Assembly (NCBI GenBank): GCA_026706505.1
Contig: JAPOYQ010000337.1
Span: forward strand, 942 to 6,910
Origin: Gemmatimonadota bacterium
GTDB lineage: Bacteria; Latescibacterota; UBA2968; UBA8231
Direction: 5' to 3'
Length of the DNA stretch: 5,969 bases
Made by a program: the position numbers and the translations under genes. The notes under the pieces are model-generated. The model did not search any database. It was not told where the DNA came from and saw nothing but the letters and a program-made list of their open reading frames with translations. Of the stretch, positions 1 to 5,969 are shown one piece after another (the stretch's first letter is position 1; each line of letters begins with the position of its first letter).

Positions 1-1
1 C

Positions 2-295
2 TTTCAGATTGAGGGGGTTTTCGCGCCGGGCGGAATCTTAGAGATGGACAGCGCGCTGGTCGAGGGCCGCGCTGGGCACACGGTCTTTCTCAAGACGGGC
101 TACGCGCTCTACCGGGTGGGCGACGATGCCATCCGCCTTGGCCCGGGAGCCATGGATCACACCATGTGGCGGATGCGCAATAGCGAGATCGACGAGGATC
201 GTTTGCGGGTGCTCATCGCCCTGCGGACGCCGGTAGCGCAGACCTTGGAAATCCGCTGTGGGCAGTGGTCGGACGTGCAGGGTGGGTTTTTATAG
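2..295 (+). CDS. 3' end of an uncharacterised protein (partial, 97 residues visible)
   Basis: The reading frame is open from the first bases of the window to a TAG stop at 293-295. The first in-frame ATG, at 44, has no recognisable ribosome binding site in front of it, and 14 sense codons precede it. I therefore read this as the C-terminal part of a gene that begins outside the window rather than an 83-residue protein. The visible chain alternates short hydrophobic stretches (TVFLKTGYALYRV, RLRVLIALRTP, QTLEIRCGQW) with turns, which suggests a beta-rich C-terminal domain such as the sandwich that ends many polysaccharide-active enzymes. That is a weak inference; no family motif is recognised. 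There is no signal peptide or membrane segment in the visible part. Its stop codon abuts that of the opposing ThuA-like gene, and the two coding regions overlap by 6 bp. Function unknown. Confidence 0.6.
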   Translation, partial: FQIEGVFAPGGILEMDSALVEGRAGHTVFLKTGYALYRVGDDAIRLGPGAMDHTMWRMRNSEIDEDRLRVLIALRTPVAQTLEIRCGQWSDVQGGFL

Positions 296-937
296 GCTCC
301 CCCCGGCCCACCGCACTCCTTGCGCCATCATCTGCTGCATGCCTAGGCGCGCAAATGTTCCCGGGCCATGCCCCAAAGCCGTGTAAAACACCCGTCCTGC
401 GCCATAGGGTTTGACCCACGCTAGGGGATGCTGCTTGCCGCTCCACTCGGCGGTGGCCAAGATGCGGATAGCTGGGTCCCACGCCGACATGTAGATCTCG
501 TCTTCCACGTCAAAATCGGGTACGTCCTGCGTAACGGGGTGGTCGCCGTCGATGATAGAGACGGTGAAGGCCGATCCCGGCGGGTGCCAGTTGGCGTGAC
601 CGCCAAGCAGCTCGACGGCTTTGCCGCCAATACACCACGCAGTGCCGTGGATGCCGACCAACCCTTTGCCACCGGCGACAAAATCGAACACCCCTTCTTC
701 TTGCACGGGCGTCAGTTCGGGCACTTGCTGCACGGTGCCGTCTTCCTGCCGCTCGCCTCGCGTAAAGCCGGAGCCGTGGATCAGCACATCAAAGTCGCGC
801 AGACCGTCTGACGCCAACACGTCCTTGTCGTCGTCGAGCGCGACGGACAGATCGTCGTGTGCACTCAAAAACTCGTGGATGACCGGAGCACTGGCCGCAA
901 ACCCATGGTTTGAGCCGGATAAAATTAGGACGTTCAT
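290..937 (-). CDS. ThuA-like domain protein (trehalose-utilisation family)
   Basis: This 215-residue protein is a single ThuA-like domain of the usual family length, with a class I glutamine amidotransferase-like alpha/beta fold. Visible family hallmarks are the N-terminal strand NVLILSGSNHGF (2-13), KGLVGIHGTAW (91-101), ELLGGHANWHPP (109-120), the DHPVT segment (132-136), the acidic DEIYM (146-150) and GAGRVFYTALGHG (179-191). His97, His118, His133 and Asp146/Glu147 are the polar residues most typical of the family. There is no signal peptide, so it is probably cytoplasmic. ThuA of rhizobia works with the dehydrogenase ThuB in metabolism of trehalose and related disaccharides through 3-keto sugars; the chemistry of most homologues is unproven. 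The start is set by AGGAGG (plus-strand 942-947), 4 nt upstream. It lies 73 bp downstream of the MR/MLE gene on the same strand, so co-transcription is likely. A 3-keto-sugar or other carbohydrate role is inferred from context. Confidence 0.88.
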   Translation of the reverse strand: MNVLILSGSNHGFAASAPVIHEFLSAHDDLSVALDDDKDVLASDGLRDFDVLIHGSGFTRGERQEDGTVQQVPELTPVQEEGVFDFVAGGKGLVGIHGTAWCIGGKAVELLGGHANWHPPGSAFTVSIIDGDHPVTQDVPDFDVEDEIYMSAWDPAIRILATAEWSGKQHPLAWVKPYGAGRVFYTALGHGPGTFARLGMQQMMAQGVRWAGGSL

Positions 938-1010
938 GTGGCCTCCTGTGTTAGGGTAGTGGTTGTCGGCATGTTTCTACTTGGCTGAAGAGGTCAGTCG
1001 GCGGCTCCTC
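938..1010 (-). other. 73-bp spacer within the leftward gene pair
   Basis: Apart from the ribosome binding site at its left end, the gap between the MR/MLE stop and the ThuA-like start shows only a weak possible hairpin: a 5-bp stem AGAGG/CCTCT around a 13-nt loop near 990-1010, with no T-run. I see no convincing terminator or promoter here, so read-through from the MR/MLE gene is the simplest reading. Confidence 0.4.
942..947 (-). promoter_or_regulatory. Ribosome binding site of the ThuA-like gene
   Basis: A perfect AGGAGG on the minus strand sits 4 nt before the ATG at 937-935. It fixes this start and shows that the gene is translated independently of the MR/MLE gene 73 bp upstream. Confidence 0.8.
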
Positions 1011-2138
1011 TCATACGGCATAGGATACCGAGCCATCGACGCGCAATGGGGTAGAGGCGTTGTTGATGGGTTTGTAGGGCGTTTGCCCGATTAATGCATC
1101 GTCTAGCTCCACGCCGAGGCCCGGGGCTTGGGGAATTGGGATGTACCCGCCTTCGCGCTTATACGCGCATCGGTAGATCGCGTTGTGCGGGGCTTCGTCG
1201 CCTTTGGTGTATTCTTGGGTAATGAAGTTGGGAATCGAGGCGTCGAGGTGCAGGGAGGCGGCGGTAGTCAGCGGTCCCAGAAAGTTGTGGGTGACTACCG
1301 CGCAGTGGTAGGCTTCGCCGATGGCGGCGATTTTTTTGCAGTGCGAGATGCCGCCGGCCAAGGCCACATCCGGCCGCAAATACTGGGGGCCGCCCTGCTC
1401 CAACAACTCGCGGAATTCCCATATGGACACAAAGCGCTCGCCATTGCCAAAGGGCACGGTAGATTTTTGCGCGATGTGGGCTTGGGCTGAGATGCTGTCG
1501 ATCTGGATCGGGTCTTCGAGGAAGAAGACGTGGAAGGGTTTGAGGGCCTCGGCGAGGGCTAGGGAGATCATGGGTGTCAGCTTGCGGTGGAGTTCGATGA
1601 TTAGGTCCAAATCCGGGCCACCGGCTTCGCGCGCGGCCGCGGTCAGTTCGACGGCGGTTTGGATCATCCGCGCTTGGCCCTTGTCGTGGCAGTCCGTTTT
1701 GATGGGGTCGAACTTGATGGCGGTAAAGCCCTCGGCAACAGCGGCTTGCGCGGCGTTGAAGTTGTCCTCTGGAGTACTGCCACCCGAGAGCAGGTGTAGG
1801 CGAATTTTATCGCGGACGTTGCCGCCCAGCAGCTCCCACACCGGCACCTCGAAGTGCTTGCCCTTGATGTCCCAGAGGGCGATATCCACGGCTGAGACGG
1901 CTCCCATGATGGCCGTGCCCCGGAAGGGGGCCATGCGGTAGAGGTGCTGCCAGTGGTGTTCGATGCGGAGGGGATTTTGGCCGATGAGATATTCTTTGAA
2001 GACATCGACGATGCTCTGCACGGCAGTGGGATAGCCCCAGCAGGCGGTTTGGCCGATGCCGGTCAGGCCGGTGTCGGTGGTAATGCGGACGACGTAGCCA
2101 TTGCCGATTAGGAGGGATTCGATCTGTTCGATTTTCAT
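1011..2138 (-). CDS. MR/MLE (enolase superfamily) protein, probable sugar-acid dehydratase
   Basis: The 375 residues form a complete enolase-superfamily enzyme: an N-terminal capping domain (about 1-115), a TIM-like barrel (about 120-320) and a C-terminal return to the cap. Predicted Mg2+ ligands are Glu182 (in IIELHRKLTP), Glu208 (in FFLEDP) and Glu234 (in GNGERF). His184, two residues after the first ligand, and His284 (in VVTHNFLGP) match the general base and acid positions of the galactonate/mannonate dehydratase type. Glu309 (in ITQEY) matches the late conserved acid. At the end of barrel strand 2 the residues are Lys142-Phe-Asp144, not the KxK of mandelate racemase. The ELHRKLTP stretch resembles the DVHHRLTP of mannonate dehydratases. 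Expected role: cytoplasmic dehydration of an aldonate or uronate to a 2-keto-3-deoxy acid; the exact substrate cannot be read. GGAG lies 8 nt before the ATG. It is first in a leftward pair with the ThuA-like gene and divergent from the SDR gene. Confidence 0.88.
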   Translation of the reverse strand: MKIEQIESLLIGNGYVVRITTDTGLTGIGQTACWGYPTAVQSIVDVFKEYLIGQNPLRIEHHWQHLYRMAPFRGTAIMGAVSAVDIALWDIKGKHFEVPVWELLGGNVRDKIRLHLLSGGSTPEDNFNAAQAAVAEGFTAIKFDPIKTDCHDKGQARMIQTAVELTAAAREAGGPDLDLIIELHRKLTPMISLALAEALKPFHVFFLEDPIQIDSISAQAHIAQKSTVPFGNGERFVSIWEFRELLEQGGPQYLRPDVALAGGISHCKKIAAIGEAYHCAVVTHNFLGPLTTAASLHLDASIPNFITQEYTKGDEAPHNAIYRCAYKREGGYIPIPQAPGLGVELDDALIGQTPYKPINNASTPLRVDGSVSYAV

Positions 2139-2146
2139 TTTTGAGG

Positions 2147-2150
2147 CTCC
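2147..2150 (-). promoter_or_regulatory. Ribosome binding site of the MR/MLE gene
   Basis: GGAG on the minus strand lies 8 nt upstream of the ATG at 2138-2136. An adjacent run of alternating A/T (2151-2158) lies just upstream of it and could overlap promoter or leader sequence. Confidence 0.6.
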
Positions 2151-2212
2151 ATATATATCGTAAAGGGGCAGGGTTGGTTATTAGTGGCGCTAGGCTGCTT
2201 ATTCTTATAAAA

Positions 2213-2228
2213 ACCGCGCGACCGCGCA
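2213..2228. repeat. Tandem 8-bp direct repeat ACCGCGCG / ACCGCGCA
   Basis: Two back-to-back copies of ACCGCGC plus one variable base lie between the possible -10 element (2206-2211) and the SDR ribosome binding site (2234-2240). They would be in the 5' leader of the plus-strand transcript or at its start point. The spacing of 8 bp is not a helical turn, so a two-site operator is doubtful. In GC-rich DNA such a short repeat can arise by chance. Confidence 0.4.
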
Positions 2229-2233
2229 AGCAA

Positions 2234-2240
2234 GGGGAGG
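2234..2240 (+). promoter_or_regulatory. Ribosome binding site of the SDR gene
   Basis: GGGGAGG precedes the ATG at 2245 by 4 nt and supports this start, which leaves about 15 residues before the first Rossmann strand. Confidence 0.75.
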
Positions 2241-2244
2241 TAGT

Positions 2245-3000
2245 ATGGCACATTTGCGATTTGCAGCACCTGTGGAGCAGCGGGTGGCCCTGATTACAGG
2301 GGGCGCGCGCGGCATCGGGGGTGCGACCGCACTGCGCTTGGCCGAGGCCGGGCGGCACATTGTCATTGTCGATGTGCTGGCGGAACCAGCGCAGGAGCGG
2401 GTGCGGGAGATTGAGGCTATGGGGCAGCAGGCGCTTTTTGTCGAGACGGACGTGACCGACGAGGGGCAGGTGCATGACGCGGTGGCGCAGACGGTGGCGG
2501 CTTTTGGGCGGCTGGATATCCTCGTGTGCAGCGCTGGTATCTTGGGGTGGGAAAAGCCGTTTTTCGAGCAGACGGCCGCGCAGTTTGCCAAGGTTATGCA
2601 GATCAATGTCCACGGGGTATACTACGCGCATCAGGCTGCAGTCCCGCACATGCTGGAACGGGGGTGGGGGCGCTGCGTGACGATTTCTTCGGGTGGGCGC
2701 CACGGCAGTCCCTATCAGGTGCCGTACTCGGTGTCCAAGGGGGCGGTGTGGTCGTTTATTCAGGCGCTGGGCGACGCTTGGCCGCGGCAGGGGGTGTTCG
2801 TCAACGGCGTCGAGCCAGGCCGGGCGCTGACCGATATGGTCGTGCCGCGCTTTGACGAAGAGCACCTGCGCGATCCGGGCAACCCGATTGGGCGTTACTC
2901 AGACGCGGAGGAGGTGGCCGAGGTGATTGAGTTTTTGTGCTCGGAGCGGAATACGTACACTACGGGATCGGTGTGGAGTGTGAAGGGCGGAAAAGGGTGA
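2245..3000 (+). CDS. Short-chain dehydrogenase/reductase (classical SDR), NAD(H)-type
   Basis: At 251 residues this is a typical classical SDR with a Rossmann fold. The cofactor motif TGGARGIGG spans 18-26. Asp43 at the end of the second strand (HIVIVDV) predicts NAD(H) over NADP(H). Asp69-Val70 contacts the adenine ring, and CSAG (95-98) replaces the usual NNAG. The catalytic tetrad is complete: Asn121, Ser148, Tyr161 and Lys165 (YSVSK). The EPGRALTDM segment (190-198) matches the usual PG-x-x-x-T region after strand 6. The C-terminus (TTGSVWSVKGGKG) is a variant of the usual TGxxxxVDGG. It is a cytoplasmic oxidoreductase, probably acting on a sugar, sugar acid or keto-deoxy acid, judged from the neighbouring dehydratase and aldo/keto reductase; the substrate is not readable from sequence. 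It is the first gene of the rightward run and is followed after 26 bp by the 642-residue protein. Confidence 0.92.
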   Translation: MAHLRFAAPVEQRVALITGGARGIGGATALRLAEAGRHIVIVDVLAEPAQERVREIEAMGQQALFVETDVTDEGQVHDAVAQTVAAFGRLDILVCSAGILGWEKPFFEQTAAQFAKVMQINVHGVYYAHQAAVPHMLERGWGRCVTISSGGRHGSPYQVPYSVSKGAVWSFIQALGDAWPRQGVFVNGVEPGRALTDMVVPRFDEEHLRDPGNPIGRYSDAEEVAEVIEFLCSERNTYTTGSVWSVKGGKG

Positions 3001-3026
3001 GGTAATAGAAAGGGAAAGAAGAAGTT

Positions 3027-4955
3027 ATGGCCGTTATTGAAGCAACTATACCACTAGTGCAAACCCCAGCTTGGGCCGTGTTGGAGCGGCAGTTAATCAA
3101 GACGATGGAGGACGCCGTCCATCCATTCCTAGCAAAGTACACCCACCCCGACGGCCGCTTGATCTGGCGCGATGGCCTGCGCCACTCCCGCGACGGGGCC
3201 GATGACTTCTACGAGAGCTTCTACAACTGGCCGCTGCTGTACTTGCTCGGCGGCGGCGACCATTTGCTCGCCTTGGGCCAGCGGCAGTGGGAGGCTACTA
3301 CCGAGCTGATGGTAGAGTACGGCCACGTGGACAAAGAATACGAGATCGGCTACGACCAGTTCCACCAGAGCGAGAGCTACATCTACTTCTACCTGCTGTG
3401 CATGGCCGATCCGACCCACGCCGAGAATGTGGGGCGGGCGCGGCGCTTTGCTGGTTTCTATCTCAACGAAGACCCAGAGGCCCTCAACTACGACCCAGAG
3501 CACAAGATCATCAAGTGCGCCCACAACGGGAGCAAGGGGCCGCGCTGGCTGTACGAAGAGGACGAGGAGCCGTCGTATGGATACAGTCCGGGGATGGCGT
3601 GCTATGGCCTGCCCTACGAGGACTTAGAGGGGATTGATGAGCCTGCCGACCTCAAGGACCCGGCGAAGGCGCGGCGCATGGGGCAGGCCATGAAGGAGCG
3701 TATGTCTCGGGGCGACTGCGCCACCAACCTGCACGTCACCTCGCTGATCGCCAACGCCTTCTATCTGACCGGCGACGACAAATACCGCGCTTGGCTGCTC
3801 GAATACGTGGATGCGTGGGTCGAACGGGCCGCAGCCAATGGGGGCCTGTTGCCCGACAACGTGGGGCTGAGCGGGCAGGTCGGCGAATACATGGAGGGAC
3901 GCTGGTATGGAAGCATGTACGGCTGGACGTGGCCGCACGGGTTGTACAACATCGCCATGGCGGCCATTTTGGCCGGGACTCATTGCTATCTGCTGACCGG
4001 CGAGGAGAAGTATCTCGAACTGCCCCGCACCCAGCTCAGAAAGGTCCTCGAGCAGGGGAAGATGGCCGACTTGGGCCAAATCGAGATGAGCTTGGGCGTG
4101 CACTGGATCGGCCAGCTAACCGCGCTCGGCGACGACAAGGTCAGCTTTGTGGTGCCCTATTGCTACGGGGCCAAGGGGTGGTCGGACTTCCAGCCGCTGG
4201 CGGCCATGTATCCGGCTGCGCTGTGGAATGCAAGCGGGGCAGTGGTCGATTGGGAGATGCTCGAAATGCTGCGCGCCAAAGAGCGCTACGACTGGCGCAC
4301 GGTGGTGCCATTCCACAACAAAGAGGACGCGTACCACGAGCCGCCGTGGTTTTGCTATCTCAAGGGCGAAAACCCCGACTACCCGGTACAGATTCTCCAA
4401 GCGGCTCTCTCGCAAGTCTATCGGCGGATGGAGCTCATCCGCCGCGACGGAACCGACCCCCGCGACAACCACATCCACTGGTGGCAGCAGCTAAACCCGG
4501 TGACGACCGAGGCGCTCATTCAACTGACCTTGGGCGCGCCGCAGCTTCTGTACAACGGCGGCATCTTAATGGCCCCATTGCGCTACTTTGACGCCGAGCG
4601 CAAGCGACCGGGCCTGCCAGAGGATGTGGCCGCGCTCGTCAAGACCGTGGAGCGGGATCGCCTCGTGGTGCACTTGGTGAACCTGAGTGTGCTGGATAGT
4701 CGCAAGGTGTTGCTGCAAGCCGGCACCTTGGCCGAGCATCGGTTTGGGGAGGTCGCGTACAATTCCTTGGAGAGCGAGTACCCAGGCACGGTGGGAAGCT
4801 ATGCCGCGCCGCCTGTGGAGCAGGCGACCAAGCGCGTTGCCGTCCACGACGCGCACTTTGCGGTAGCGTTGCCGCCGGGGACTGAAATACGCCTCGAAAT
4901 CGGCTTGCAGCGGCACGCGAACGCGCCGACGTACGACTTGCCAACCAACATTTAG
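3027..4955 (+). CDS. Uncharacterised 642-residue protein, probable (alpha/alpha) toroid with C-terminal beta domain
   Basis: I do not recognise a characterised family. The body (about 15-500) appears helical and carries a recurrent helix-hairpin signature: LGGGDHL (74-80), LTGDDKY (247-253) and LTGEEKY (323-329). Each follows a hydrophobic helix and precedes another, as in (alpha/alpha)6-barrel enzymes such as glycoside hydrolases, polysaccharide lyases and epimerases. Aromatic and acidic clusters that could line a sugar cleft are DDFYESFYNW (59-68), QFHQSESY (111-118), RWYGSMYGWTWPHG (292-305) and NHIHWWQQ (481-488). The tail (about 540-630: DRLVVHLVNLSVLD, then FAVALPPGTEIRLEIG) looks like a beta-sandwich. 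There is no signal peptide or membrane segment, so a cytoplasmic location is expected. A purine-rich tract (3012-3024) precedes the ATG but there is no canonical Shine-Dalgarno. It lies 26 bp after the SDR gene and 13 bp before the aldo/keto reductase gene, in one likely operon. A carbohydrate-active role is inferred from fold and context; catalytic residues cannot be assigned. Confidence 0.85.
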   Translation: MAVIEATIPLVQTPAWAVLERQLIKTMEDAVHPFLAKYTHPDGRLIWRDGLRHSRDGADDFYESFYNWPLLYLLGGGDHLLALGQRQWEATTELMVEYGHVDKEYEIGYDQFHQSESYIYFYLLCMADPTHAENVGRARRFAGFYLNEDPEALNYDPEHKIIKCAHNGSKGPRWLYEEDEEPSYGYSPGMACYGLPYEDLEGIDEPADLKDPAKARRMGQAMKERMSRGDCATNLHVTSLIANAFYLTGDDKYRAWLLEYVDAWVERAAANGGLLPDNVGLSGQVGEYMEGRWYGSMYGWTWPHGLYNIAMAAILAGTHCYLLTGEEKYLELPRTQLRKVLEQGKMADLGQIEMSLGVHWIGQLTALGDDKVSFVVPYCYGAKGWSDFQPLAAMYPAALWNASGAVVDWEMLEMLRAKERYDWRTVVPFHNKEDAYHEPPWFCYLKGENPDYPVQILQAALSQVYRRMELIRRDGTDPRDNHIHWWQQLNPVTTEALIQLTLGAPQLLYNGGILMAPLRYFDAERKRPGLPEDVAALVKTVERDRLVVHLVNLSVLDSRKVLLQAGTLAEHRFGEVAYNSLESEYPGTVGSYAAPPVEQATKRVAVHDAHFAVALPPGTEIRLEIGLQRHANAPTYDLPTNI

Positions 4956-4958
4956 ATT

Positions 4959-4964
4959 AGGAGA
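4959..4964 (+). promoter_or_regulatory. Ribosome binding site of the aldo/keto reductase gene
   Basis: AGGAGA within the 13-bp gap sits 4 nt before the ATG at 4969. It supports this start and independent initiation within the rightward transcript. Confidence 0.75.
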
Positions 4965-4968
4965 AAGC

Positions 4969-5937
4969 ATGGATTACGTGCGATTGGGCCGGGCTGGGGT
5001 CAAGGTCTCGCGGCTGTGTTTGGGCACGGCCTTTCGGGGATACTGGCATGGGCACACAGACGAGGCGACCGCTGTGCGCACGGTCGAGACGGCTCTCGAC
5101 TTGGGGTGCAATTTCCTCGATTGCGCCAACTTCTATTTTCAGGGCCGCTGCGAGGAGCTATTGGGCAAGGCCATCAAGGGCAAGCGCGACGATCTGGTAA
5201 TTACTACCAAGGTCTGGAGCCAGATAGGCGACGGCCCCAACGATCGCGGCTTGTCGCGCTTTGCCATCATGCGCGAGATCGAGCGGTCGCTGAAGCGCTT
5301 GAACACGGATTACGTGGATATCTATTTGCTGCACAACTGGGATCCAGACACCGAACTCGACGAGACGCTGCGGGCGTTTGACGATTTGGTGCGGCAGGGC
5401 AAGGTGCGCTACGTGGGGGGCTGCAATTTTACCGCGGCCCAAGTGGTAGAGGCGCTGTGGACGGCCGATCGCGGAGGGCTGGATCCACTATTTACCTTAC
5501 AAAATCAGTATAACCTGTTGCACCGCTGGCAAATAGAGCCGGAACTGTTGCCTTTGTGCCGGCAGTACGGCCTCGGCATGATGACCTACAGTCCGCTGGC
5601 CGTCGGCCTGTTGAGCGGCCGCTTTAAGCGCGGGCAAAAGCCGCCGACGGATAGCGCTTGGCAGGACGACGCTCGGTTTGCCGCAGCCATGAGCGAGCAA
5701 GCCGAGCGCATCGTGCAGAAGCTGACCGAGATCGGTCGAGCACAGGACAAGACCCCGGCGCAAGTTGCCGTTGCTTGGATCTTGGCCAACGAGGATGTTA
5801 CTGCGCCGATTATCGGCCCAGATCGCCCCGAGCACGTGGAGGAGGTCTTTGGGGCGCTGGAAGTAGAGCTAGGGGCCGAAGAATTAGCAGCCTTAGATGC
5901 CCTGTCTCAGTGGATACCCTTGGCGCGGACGCATTAG
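4969..5937 (+). CDS. Aldo/keto reductase
   Basis: The 322 residues make a complete aldo/keto reductase TIM barrel of normal length, with NADP(H) the usual cofactor of the family. The catalytic tetrad is Asp51 and Tyr56 (in FLDCANFY), Lys81 (ITTKVW) and His122 (YLLHNWD). The start has the typical LGRAGVKVSRLCLGT (6-20). LQNQYNLLHR (177-186) and TYSPLAVGLLSGRF (206-219) match the cofactor-binding half of the barrel. IIGPDRPEHVEE (281-292) matches the adenosine-phosphate binding segment near the C-terminus. Relatives include aldose dehydrogenases and sugar or aldehyde reductases of the large subgroup that also contains potassium-channel beta subunits, so substrate assignment is not possible. Together with the MR/MLE dehydratase it could act as the aldose-oxidising first step, as some AKRs do for L-fucose, but this is inference. 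It is the last complete gene of the rightward run. Confidence 0.93.
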   Translation: MDYVRLGRAGVKVSRLCLGTAFRGYWHGHTDEATAVRTVETALDLGCNFLDCANFYFQGRCEELLGKAIKGKRDDLVITTKVWSQIGDGPNDRGLSRFAIMREIERSLKRLNTDYVDIYLLHNWDPDTELDETLRAFDDLVRQGKVRYVGGCNFTAAQVVEALWTADRGGLDPLFTLQNQYNLLHRWQIEPELLPLCRQYGLGMMTYSPLAVGLLSGRFKRGQKPPTDSAWQDDARFAAAMSEQAERIVQKLTEIGRAQDKTPAQVAVAWILANEDVTAPIIGPDRPEHVEEVFGALEVELGAEELAALDALSQWIPLARTH

Positions 5938-5969
5938 CTGCTGCGACCGGCTCAGCGCCTAAAAACACA
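5938..5969. other. Right-edge non-coding tail
   Basis: Only 32 bases follow the aldo/keto reductase stop. They contain no hairpin or start codon with a ribosome binding site. Whether the rightward operon ends here or continues cannot be decided from the window. Confidence 0.4.

Larger units (their letters stand above)
2139..2244. promoter_or_regulatory. Divergent intergenic control region between the MR/MLE and SDR genes
   Basis: This 106-bp gap separates the starts of the two divergent arms and must hold or lie near their promoters. It is AT-richer than the flanking genes. On the plus strand, TATAAA at 2206-2211 is a plausible -10 element. The best upstream match, TTAGTG at 2181-2186, leaves a 19-bp spacer, so the -35 is weak. 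On the minus strand the ATATATAT run (2151-2158) could serve as a -10 but lies very close to the ribosome binding site, and no convincing -35 partner was found. No clear long inverted repeat that would mark an operator was seen. A tandem 8-bp repeat at 2213-2228 is listed separately. The divergent arrangement suggests coordinated control of both arms, but no regulator gene is in the window. Confidence 0.45.

Noticed and set aside
44..295. Reading the left-edge gene as a complete 83-residue protein starting at ATG 44
   Set aside because: The frame stays open to the window edge and no ribosome binding site precedes this ATG, so a truncated longer gene is more likely.
281..312. Possible bidirectional terminator at the convergent junction (GGTGGG and CCCACC arms)
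   Set aside because: The stem is only 6 bp with a 20-nt loop and no T-run follows on either strand, so it does not qualify as an intrinsic terminator.
428..811. Plus-strand open frame of 127 codons antisense to the ThuA-like gene
   Set aside because: The opposite strand carries unmistakable ThuA motifs and a perfect ribosome binding site; this frame has neither.
985..1012. Possible terminator hairpin between the MR/MLE and ThuA-like genes
   Set aside because: The best stem is 5 bp around a 13-nt loop without a T-run; too weak to call.
1807..2865. Long minus-strand open frame of 352 codons across the MR/MLE start, the intergenic region and antisense to the SDR gene
   Set aside because: Its translation is rich in Pro, Arg and His without any domain. 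It overlaps two genes with clear family motifs and is a shadow frame of GC-rich coding sequence.
3624..4103. Minus-strand open frame of 159 codons antisense to the 642-residue protein gene
   Set aside because: It is the antisense shadow of a well-supported gene, with no family motif.
3791..4591. Plus-strand open frame of 266 codons inside the 642-residue protein gene
   Set aside because: It lies wholly within the real gene in another frame, has Arg/Gly/Ala-rich low-complexity composition, and no ribosome binding site or motif supports it.

Overview
This is a GC-rich bacterial window (roughly 60% G+C by eye) with tightly packed genes, standard stop codons and purine-rich ribosome binding sites. 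No rRNA, tRNA, insertion sequence, CRISPR array or phage gene was seen. Nothing in it fixes the taxonomy. The mix of a ThuA-like protein, an enolase-superfamily dehydratase, an SDR, an AKR and a large uncharacterised toroid-like protein resembles the sugar-catabolic gene repertoires of Planctomycetes, Poribacteria, Latescibacterota and similar environmental lineages. That placement is inference only.

Layout: (1) at the left edge lies the 3' end of a plus-strand gene of unknown function (2-295). It converges with, and overlaps by 6 bp, (2) a minus-strand pair that reads right to left: a mandelate racemase/muconate lactonizing enzyme (MR/MLE) family sugar-acid dehydratase (2138-1011), then a ThuA-like protein (937-290). 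(3) A 106-bp divergent intergenic region (2139-2244) is the likely control region for both arms. (4) A plus-strand run follows: an NAD-type short-chain dehydrogenase (2245-3000), a 642-residue uncharacterised protein with helical-toroid character (3027-4955), and an aldo/keto reductase (4969-5937). The gaps of 26 and 13 bp suggest one transcript.

Working together (inference): the enzyme set fits non-phosphorylative catabolism of a sugar or uronic acid. One oxidoreductase could oxidise an aldose, or reduce or oxidise a keto-sugar. The enolase-superfamily enzyme would dehydrate the resulting aldonate or uronate to a 2-keto-3-deoxy acid, and the other oxidoreductase would act on a downstream intermediate. 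ThuA relatives are linked to 3-keto-disaccharide metabolism. The 642-residue protein could release or modify the starting glycan. No transporter, regulator, lactonase, aldolase or kinase lies inside the window, so the substrate cannot be named. The most interesting object is the 642-residue protein, for which I recognise no characterised family.
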